Source: JAWWPY01 sp964412845 (lineage in GTDB: Bacteria > Actinomycetota > Actinomycetes > Streptosporangiales > Streptosporangiaceae). Taken from it: 16,589 nucleotides of DNA. Location of the stretch: the NCBI GenBank assembly GCA_964412845.1, contig CAYPQM010000158.1, forward strand, positions 1 to 16,589, read 5' to 3'. The notes beneath the pieces are model-generated. The model did no database searches. It saw nothing but the letters and a program-made list of their open reading frames with translations, and was not told where the DNA came from. Each line of letters starts with the position of its first letter. The stretch's first letter is position 1. The translations under genes were made by a program, and so were the position numbers. Positions 1 through 4,587 of the stretch are shown here, one piece after another.

Positions 1-159
1 GGACACGACAGCGAGCGGGCGGCGATGATCTACCAGCATGAGTCACGCGGCGCTGACAAGGCGATCACGGACGCCATTGACCGCCACGTGAAGGCCGAGC
101 AGGACGACATCGACGATGAGGACAGCGGGGCGGCTGGCGTGCTGGTCCCCGCTGGCTAA
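1..159 (+). CDS. Tyrosine-type integrase, C-terminal end (partial)
   Basis: Frame 1 is open from the left edge to TAA at 157-159, giving the last 52 residues of a protein. It begins with GHDSERAAMIYQHES. This matches the end of the catalytic domain of phage and integrative-element tyrosine recombinases, where a Gly-His pair precedes the nucleophilic Tyr in a Y-x-H context. Here the second His is residue 2 and the Tyr is residue 11 of the fragment. The acidic tail (QDDIDDEDSG) is common in actinobacterial integrases. These enzymes cut and rejoin attP and attB during integration and excision. The stop lies 89 bp from the 3' end of a tRNA-Gly gene that points toward it, as expected for an integrase beside its attachment site. 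The N-terminal and central domains, with the catalytic Arg and Lys, lie outside the window, so completeness and activity cannot be judged. Confidence 0.85.
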   Translation, partial: GHDSERAAMIYQHESRGADKAITDAIDRHVKAEQDDIDDEDSGAAGVLVPAG

Positions 160-177
160 TGGCCCGTTAATGGCCCG
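157..177 (+). repeat. Tandem direct repeat at the integrase 3' end
   Basis: TAATGGCCCG occurs twice, at 157-166 and 168-177, an 11-bp period. The first copy contains the integrase stop codon. A weaker third copy, TCATGGCCCT, is at 222-231. Short direct repeats between an integrase gene and the att core are typical of arm-type sites bound by the integrase N-terminal domain or by Xis. That role is inferred from position only. Confidence 0.4.
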
Positions 178-248
178 GCAGCTACCGCCAACCGGCGGAC
201 CGACGATGCTCGGGCTCGGGATCATGGCCCTGAGCTGGGCTCTTGCTG

Positions 249-322
249 TGGAGCGGGTGACGAGAATCGAACTCGCACTATCAGCTTGGGAAGCTGACGT
301 TCTACCATTGAACTACACCCGC
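249..322 (-). tRNA. tRNA-Gly (anticodon CCC), CCA encoded; probable attB
   Basis: The minus strand from 322 to 252 folds as a 71-nt tRNA. The acceptor stem is GCGGGTG with CACCCGC, the D arm is GTTC/GAAC, and the anticodon stem is TCAGC/GCTGA around loop TTCCCAA, giving anticodon CCC. The T arm carries TTCGATT. The discriminator base is T, usual for bacterial tRNA-Gly, and CCA is encoded at 251-249. It decodes GGG. Its 3' end faces the integrase fragment, so the T-arm and acceptor region is the likely recombination core. The tRNA is intact, as expected when an element restores the 3' end of the gene it enters. A minus-strand TACGAT at 372-367 could be its -10 element. Confidence 0.95.
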
Positions 323-382
323 GCGGGCCGCAGCGGACGGTCCGGTCGCGCTACCTTCGCCCGGACATCGTACCGGAACCTG

Positions 383-388
383 TAGGTT
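383..388 (+). promoter_or_regulatory. -10 element (TAGGTT) for dcd, leaderless-type
   Basis: TAGGTT fits the actinobacterial TANNNT -10 pattern and ends 6 nt before the dcd GTG at 395. There is no Shine-Dalgarno sequence between them, so transcription probably starts at or next to the start codon. No clear TTGACA-like -35 is visible. The element sits back to back with the putative tRNA -10 at 367-372 on the other strand. Confidence 0.45.
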
Positions 389-394
389 GCGAGC

Positions 395-970
395 GTGCTG
401 CTCTCCGATCGAGACATCCGCAAAGAGATCGAATCTGGCCGGGTCCGGCTCGATCCGTACTCGCCCGAACTCATCCAGCCGTCCAGCATCGACGTCCGGC
501 TGGACAGGTACTTCCGGGTCTTCGAGAACCACCGATATCCGCACATCGACCCAGCAGTGGAGCAGCCCGACCTCACCCGCCTGGTGGAGACATCAGGTGA
601 CGAGCCCTTCGTCCTGCACCCAGGAGAGTTTGTCCTCGCTTCCACCTATGAGGTGGTGACGCTGCCCGATGACGTGGCCGGGCGCCTGGAAGGCAAGTCG
701 AGTCTCGGTCGGCTGGGGTTGCTGACCCACTCAACAGCGGGCTGGATTGACCCTGGCTTCTCCGGGCACGTCACGCTGGAACTGTCCAACGTGGCCACGC
801 TGCCGATCAAGCTATGGCCAGGCATGAAAATCGGCCAGCTCTGCCTGTTCCGCACTAGCTCGCCCGCCGAACACCCATACGGCTCAACGGTCTACGGCTC
901 GCGCTACCAGGACCAGCGTGGCCCAACCCCGTCCCGCTCCTACCTCAACTTCTACCGAGCGGAAGTCTGA
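395..970 (+). CDS. dcd: dCTP deaminase, dUMP-forming (bifunctional) type
   Basis: This 191-aa protein has the usual length of the family and is clearly related to the Mycobacterium tuberculosis bifunctional dCTP deaminase:dUTPase. That enzyme converts dCTP to dUMP, feeding thymidylate synthesis while keeping dUTP low. Signatures are QPSSIDVRLD (28-37), GKSSLGRLGLLTHS (100-113), the catalytic Glu in GHVTLEL (E129), KIGQLC (145-150) and the C-terminal QRGPTPSRSYLNF, which closes over the nucleotide. T114-A115-G116 matches the segment that permits both activities in the mycobacterial enzyme, so the dUMP-forming activity is preferred here by family knowledge. The enzyme is cytosolic and homotrimeric. 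The GTG start is chosen because MLLSDRDI is the conserved N-terminus and a -10 element lies 6 nt upstream. A dcd gene beside tRNA-Gly is, from memory, common in actinobacteria. Confidence 0.95.
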   Translation: MLLSDRDIRKEIESGRVRLDPYSPELIQPSSIDVRLDRYFRVFENHRYPHIDPAVEQPDLTRLVETSGDEPFVLHPGEFVLASTYEVVTLPDDVAGRLEGKSSLGRLGLLTHSTAGWIDPGFSGHVTLELSNVATLPIKLWPGMKIGQLCLFRTSSPAEHPYGSTVYGSRYQDQRGPTPSRSYLNFYRAEV

Positions 971-981
971 CCTAACGACAA

Positions 982-1010
982 CCCTGCAGCACTCAAATGC
1001 GCATGCAGGG
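982..1010. terminator. Hairpin between dcd and a minus-strand gene, probable bidirectional terminator
   Basis: CCCTGCA (982-988) pairs perfectly with TGCAGGG (1004-1010). The loop can pair further, GCA (989-991) with TGC (998-1000), leaving a 3-nt bulge. It starts 11 nt after the dcd stop and lies 22 nt beyond the stop of the minus-strand MerR-like gene. There is no U-tract on the plus strand; the minus strand continues with TTGTCGTTAG. Confidence 0.45.
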
Positions 1011-1032
1011 GGTGCGGCAGTTACTTCGCTCG

Positions 1033-1190
1033 TCAACAGAGCACCCGCCGGATGGCGGCCAGAGTCAGCCCCCCTCGTCGGCGAGTTGCACGGCGTACTG
1101 GACAACCGTGATCTCGTTCCGCGTGTAGCGGCGCTGCCGCCCGCCCGGGCGGAACGCGGCCGGACCCGGCGAACGCGCCTCTGCGGTCAT
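1033..1190 (-). pseudogene. Frameshifted mini MerR/HspR-like HTH gene
   Basis: From ATG at 1190 the minus strand encodes 41 residues ending at TGA 1067-1065. They run from MTAEARSPG through RRYTRNEITVVQYAVQ and LADEGG. The next frame continues at once with LTLAAIRRVLC and stops at 1035-1033. Joined, the product resembles the second half of a MerR-type HTH: RRY, an acidic/Ile helix, then an EG-x-L-x-x-I-R-R-x-L helix as in HspR. The break lies in a six-base C run (G on the coding strand) at 1069-1074, and one extra base restores the frame. The usual first half of the domain is absent, and an in-frame stop lies just upstream of the ATG. It could be a decayed gene, a natural short DNA-binding protein with a sequencing error, or a slippage site. 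No Shine-Dalgarno sequence is evident. The remaining bases to 1336 hold no gene I can support. Confidence 0.4.
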
Positions 1191-1336
1191 GCAGTCCCGG
1201 ACGCCTCATCCATCGCCGTCCGGGACTACATCCAGGCCCGCCACCTCGCCCGGCAGCTGGGGCTATCCCCAGACCAGCTCCGGCCGGGAAATAACCACAT
1301 GCGATCGGCATCCTCCGCTGACTAACGTCAGCTTTC

Positions 1337-2227
1337 GTGATCTATCAGGACCCGCTTGCCTATCTGCTCGGCCTCGAAGGCATCGCGCTGCTGGATGCCT
1401 GGGCCGGGGACCACGACCGCGAATTCGTCGATACCCGGCTGGCCGAGATCCGGCGGCTGCTGGATGACGAGAAGCTGCGGGACCGTGGCGTGCTCGCCGA
1501 GCGCGTCAGCACCGTCACCGCCTATGAGCACCATTCCGCCAGCTATGACGCGGAGGCGGGCGGCGGGCTGTTCGCTACCGACGAGCCGGTCGTGGCCGAG
1601 TACCTCAGCGGCCGGGAGCCTGGCGTCGCGCTGGACGCCGCATGCGGCACCGGCCGTTTCGCCGAGTTCCTCGCCAAGCGCGGGTATCAGGTCATCGGCG
1701 TTGACAGCTCACCGGACATGCTCGCCCACGCGCGGCGGCGTGTCCCGGCTGGCGAGTTCCACGTCGCTGAGCTGGACCGGCTGCCGCTGCCGGATGATTC
1801 GGCGGATGTCATCGTCTGCGCGCTCGCCCTCGTCCACGTCCCCCGCCTCCACCCGGTACTGGCCGAATTCGCTCGCGTGCTGCGCCCCGGCGGGGACCTG
1901 GTCATCTCGGACCTGCATCACGAACTCGTCACCCGCGGCTCGGTGATCACAGCGCGCGGCCCGGCGGGCGAACCGCGCATCGTGGCCACCTACCGGCATC
2001 AGCTCGGCGACTACCTGCGGGCGGCACTGAACCTCGGCCTGCAGGTAAGGCGATGCGAGGAGCCAGGTGCCGCCCGGCCGTGCGGATCGCTGCCCGAGCC
2101 CGCGACCGAGATCGGCGACTGGCGGGACTGGCCGTGGTCGCTGATGGACTACCTGCCATCGGCGGCGCGAGCGGCCGGCGGCTGCCCGTCACTGGTCATC
2201 TGGCACTTCCAGCTGCCCGCCGCCTGA
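1337..2227 (+). CDS. SAM-dependent class I methyltransferase
   Basis: A 296-aa protein with a Methyltransf_11-type Rossmann core. Motif I is GVALDAACGTGRF (about 96-108), which binds the methionine part of SAM. The second strand ends in the acidic VIGVDSSPDML (119-129), which contacts the ribose, and LPLPDDSADVIVCALALVH (149-167) is motif II. LRPGGDLVISD (182-192) is motif III. The first 95 residues are a helical, Asp/Glu- and Leu-rich extension, and the last 90 include Trp-rich DWRDWPWS; either may hold the substrate site. The substrate is not predictable; small molecules are more likely than RNA or DNA because no nucleic-acid motif is visible. The GTG start at 1337 has no Shine-Dalgarno sequence, but TAACGT lies 8 nt upstream. 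The gene stands alone, flanked by about 300-bp non-coding stretches. Confidence 0.85.
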   Translation: MIYQDPLAYLLGLEGIALLDAWAGDHDREFVDTRLAEIRRLLDDEKLRDRGVLAERVSTVTAYEHHSASYDAEAGGGLFATDEPVVAEYLSGREPGVALDAACGTGRFAEFLAKRGYQVIGVDSSPDMLAHARRRVPAGEFHVAELDRLPLPDDSADVIVCALALVHVPRLHPVLAEFARVLRPGGDLVISDLHHELVTRGSVITARGPAGEPRIVATYRHQLGDYLRAALNLGLQVRRCEEPGAARPCGSLPEPATEIGDWRDWPWSLMDYLPSAARAAGGCPSLVIWHFQLPAA

Positions 2228-2426
2228 ATCCGCTCCTGCCGAACCGCCAGGGCGCCAGGCACTCACGGTGCAGTCCGGTAGCCCATCGTGGACGACCGGC
2301 CAGCCTTTGAGCAACGCTGGCACCAATCCGCCTGCCCCGGAAGCCAGGACGATCGAGCCAGACCCGCATCTCACCGAACCTGACGCCCGCCAGCTCCCGG
2401 CCCTTCAGCCACGCCAGGTCAATTGA

Positions 2427-2445
2427 GACGGGGCATCGTCCCGTC
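2427..2445. terminator. Hairpin, possible terminator
   Basis: GACGGG (2427-2432) and CCCGTC (2440-2445) form a perfect 6-bp stem with a 7-nt loop, with a possible extra G-U pair inside. It lies 200 nt after the methyltransferase stop and 100 nt after the thiolase stop. No U-tract follows. Confidence 0.3.
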
Positions 2446-2506
2446 CAGAGCGGATCAAGGAGAAACGGCAGATCAATGCCCGGTCAAAATCAAACACGCA
2501 GCGGAG

Positions 2507-2520
2507 CCCGGCCGACCGGG
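2507..2520 (-). terminator. Possible thiolase terminator
   Basis: CCCGG (2507-2511) and CCGGG (2516-2520) make a 5-bp stem with a 4-nt loop, 24 nt downstream of the thiolase stop. On the minus strand a T-rich patch (GTGTTTGATTTTG) follows about 11 nt later. The stem is short, so the call is tentative. Confidence 0.35.
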
Positions 2521-2544
2521 GTGGGGCCGCAGGTGCGCGAAACC

Positions 2545-3705
2545 TCAGGCGACGCGCTCGATGATGGTGGCGTTCGCCTGGCCGCCGCCCTCGCACATGG
2601 TCTGCAGCCCGTACCTGCCGCCCGTCCGCTCCAGTTCGTGCAGCATCTTGGTGGCGAGGATCGCGCCAGTCGCGCCCAGCGGGTGTCCCAGGGCGATCGC
2701 CCCGCCGTTCGGATTGGCCTTCTCCAGCGACGCGCCGGTCTCCGCCGACCAGGCTAGCAACACCGGGGCGAACGCCTCGTTGACCTCGAAGACGTCGATG
2801 TCGCCCACGGCCAGGCCTGCCTTGGCGAGCACCTGTTCGGTGGCCGGAATCGGGCCGGTGAGCATGAAGACCGGGTCCGCCCCGGTCACGGCGAGCGCCG
2901 TGATGCGGGCCCGCGGGGTGAACCCGTGCCGCTCGATCGCCGCCTCGGACGCGATCAGCAGTGCCGCCGCGCCATCGGAAATCTGCGACGCGGTTGCCGC
3001 GGTGAGCTCCCAGCCCTCCCGCAGCGGTGCCAGGCCGGCCATCCTCTCCAGTGAGGTGTCCCGGCGCGGCCCCTCATCGGCGGTGATCCCGGCCACCGGG
3101 GTTATCTCCCGCTCGAAGCGTCCTTCGTCGATCGCCCGGATCGCCCGCTGATGACTCTGCAGCGCGAACTCCTCCAGTTGCCGCCGGCTGATGCCCCACT
3201 TCTCGCAGATCAGCTGCGCACCGCGGAACTGCGAGATCTCCTGGTCGCCGTACCGGCTCACCCAGCCGGGCCCGAACGGCAGCGGCATGCCTTTCTCCAT
3301 CGCCAGCGACACCGACGAGCCCATCCGGACCACGCTCATGCTCTCGACGCCTGCCGCGACGACCAGGTCCTGCGTGCCAGACAGCACACCCTGCGCGGCG
3401 AAGTGCACCGCCTGCTGGGACGACCCGCACTGGCGGTCGATGGTCACGCCGGGCACATTCTCTGGCAGCCCGGCCGACAGCCAGGCGTTCCTGGCGATGT
3501 CAAGAGACTGCGGGCCGATCTGCGAGACGCAGCCCATGATGACGTCCTCGACCGCCGCCGGATCGGCTCCGGTCCGGTCCATCAGCTCGGTCAGGACGTG
3601 CGCCGCCAAATCCACGGGGTGCACTCCGGCCAGCCCGCCGTTCCGCCGCCCGATGGGAGTGCGGACCGCACCGACGATGTATGCCTGTGCCAATGCCTGC
3701 GCCAC
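2545..3705 (-). CDS. Thiolase (acetyl-CoA acetyltransferase family)
   Basis: This 386-aa protein has the length and all motifs of the two-domain thiolase family. The nucleophilic Cys is C93 in DRQCGSSQQA. NEAFA is at 309-313, GHPLGATGA begins at 340 with H341, and the second active-site Cys is C371 in TMCEGGGQANATI. Such enzymes either cleave 3-ketoacyl-CoA with CoA in beta-oxidation or condense two acyl-CoAs; the sequence does not separate these uses. The GTG start at 3705 is chosen because GGAGGG lies 5 nt upstream on the coding strand and YIVGAVRTPIGR follows at the expected distance. The gene is divergent from a MerR regulator, which may control it. No acyl-CoA dehydrogenase or FadB partner is in the window, so it appears monocistronic. 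The cytosolic enzyme is probably a tetramer. Confidence 0.93.
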   Translation of the reverse strand: MAQALAQAYIVGAVRTPIGRRNGGLAGVHPVDLAAHVLTELMDRTGADPAAVEDVIMGCVSQIGPQSLDIARNAWLSAGLPENVPGVTIDRQCGSSQQAVHFAAQGVLSGTQDLVVAAGVESMSVVRMGSSVSLAMEKGMPLPFGPGWVSRYGDQEISQFRGAQLICEKWGISRRQLEEFALQSHQRAIRAIDEGRFEREITPVAGITADEGPRRDTSLERMAGLAPLREGWELTAATASQISDGAAALLIASEAAIERHGFTPRARITALAVTGADPVFMLTGPIPATEQVLAKAGLAVGDIDVFEVNEAFAPVLLAWSAETGASLEKANPNGGAIALGHPLGATGAILATKMLHELERTGGRYGLQTMCEGGGQANATIIERVA

Positions 3706-3726
3706 ATTGCCCTCCGGCTGTCCGCA

Positions 3727-3744
3727 GGGGCCCGAATCGGCCCC
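3727..3744. promoter_or_regulatory. Dyad in the thiolase leader
   Basis: GGGGCC (3727-3732) and GGCCCC (3739-3744) are perfect inverted repeats with a 6-bp centre, CGAATC. The dyad is 21 bp upstream of the thiolase start and next to its Shine-Dalgarno sequence. It could be an operator for the divergent MerR protein or an mRNA hairpin limiting translation. Confidence 0.3.
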
Positions 3745-3947
3745 GCCTGGTGTAATGGCTCACTTTGAGGTTACCGCGCAGTTCACTACCGGCCATGGCC
3801 CGGCGGGACCCGGGTTCACCTCATCGGAGAGTGCTAATGCGACTACGATCCGTGATTGAAAGGCAACTATCCGCAGGTCAGCGGCGGCCACCGGACAGGC
3901 GGCTGAATACCACCGGGAATACGACACGGGGGGATACGGGGACTGTG

Positions 3948-4361
3948 ATGGAAACCATCGAGGAAGCCTCGGCGCTGGTGAGCATCGGCCAGCTCGCCAA
4001 GGCGGCCGGCGTGAGCAGTCGCACGATCCGCTACTACGAGGAACTCGGAATCCTGCCCGAACCGCGCCGCACCAGCGGCGGTACCCGCAAGTACCCCCGT
4101 GAGTACTGCGGCTACATCGAGACCGCGCTCGCCCTCAAGGACCTGGGGTTCCGGCTGGAAGAGGTTAAGCCGCTGGCCCGGCTGGCCCTCGGCCGCGCTA
4201 TCAGCCCAGGCCAGCGAGCCAGGGCCGCGCAACTCGTGGAGGACCGGATCCAGGCGCTCGACCGGCAGGTAGCTGTCCTGCGCAAGCTCCGCGACTCGGT
4301 TCGCGGCCAGGACGGGATGACCACCGGACCTGCTCCCCTCGAATGGCGCGCGGAGACGTAA
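3948..4361 (+). CDS. MerR-family transcriptional regulator
   Basis: A 137-aa protein with an N-terminal MerR winged HTH. SIGQLAKAAGVSSRTIRYYE (12-31) holds the HTH, followed by the wing ELGILPEPRRTSGGTRKY (32-49) and a second helix pair ending LGFRLEEVKPL (66-76). A coiled-coil dimerisation helix follows (about 90-118, VEDRIQALDRQVAVLRKLRD). The C-terminus is short, and I see no clustered Cys pair of the metal-sensing type, so the signal is unknown. The ATG at 3948 is preferred, with GTG at 3945 as alternative; GGGG lies 6-9 nt upstream. An open frame extends back to 3765, but its residues have no family similarity. Its divergence from the thiolase suggests it regulates that gene or itself. 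A 5-bp hairpin (4379-4392) follows the stop. Confidence 0.9.
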   Translation: METIEEASALVSIGQLAKAAGVSSRTIRYYEELGILPEPRRTSGGTRKYPREYCGYIETALALKDLGFRLEEVKPLARLALGRAISPGQRARAAQLVEDRIQALDRQVAVLRKLRDSVRGQDGMTTGPAPLEWRAET

Positions 4362-4413
4362 CCCCCCGGCGGGCTTATCCTCGATTACGAGGGAGCGATT
4401 CACGGAGGGCGTT

Positions 4414-4581
4414 GTGGCAACAGGCGCGATACTGCTGGCGTTTCTCGCCGCTCTGGTGGCTTTCGGGTGGATCCGGGTGCGGCGCCGGATGGGATTGGGC
4501 GTGACCGGGCGCCATTTTGGTCTGGTATTCGTGGGTTTTTGCCTGATCGTGCTGGCCATGTGGGCCGCCACGCAGGGCTGA
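4414..4581 (+). CDS. Small two-helix membrane protein (55 aa), unknown function
   Basis: GTG at 4414 is preceded by GGAGGG with 4 nt spacing, a strong Shine-Dalgarno sequence. The 55-residue product has a hydrophobic helix AILLAFLAALVAFGWI (about 5-20), a basic turn RVRRRMGLGVTGR (21-33) and a second helix FGLVFVGFCLIVLAMW (35-50). By the positive-inside rule the RVRRRM loop faces the cytoplasm and both ends lie outside. I do not recognise a family. It follows merR by 52 nt on the same strand and could be its operon partner, though a small hairpin lies between. Its stop is only 6 nt from the stop of the convergent phosphatase gene. The good ribosome binding site and clean helix-loop-helix make it a credible gene. 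Confidence 0.7.
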   Translation: MATGAILLAFLAALVAFGWIRVRRRMGLGVTGRHFGLVFVGFCLIVLAMWAATQG

Positions 4582-4587
4582 CCAGGC

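Larger units (their letters stand above)
2228..2544. other. Non-coding stretch between convergent genes
   Basis: These 317 bases separate the methyltransferase and thiolase stop codons. I find no convincing gene. A 31-codon plus-strand frame from a GTG at 2289 and two minus-strand frames of about 60 codons look random in composition. The only structure is two hairpins, listed separately. Long spacing with hairpins fits a convergent termination region, possibly with gene remnants too worn to recognise. Confidence 0.5.

Noticed and set aside
1196..1325. Plus-strand peptide resembling SIAVRDYIQARHLARQLGLSPDQL
   Set aside because: It looks protein-like, but the frame has no start codon near it and runs back into dcd through random sequence. 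It may be a gene remnant, but I cannot support it.
2289..2384. 31-codon frame starting VDDRPAFEQRW
   Set aside because: There is no Shine-Dalgarno or -10 signal at suitable spacing, and I recognise no family.
3765..3947. N-terminal extension of the MerR frame
   Set aside because: The extra 61 residues are basic and unstructured, while the MerR HTH sits at the normal distance from the ATG at 3948.
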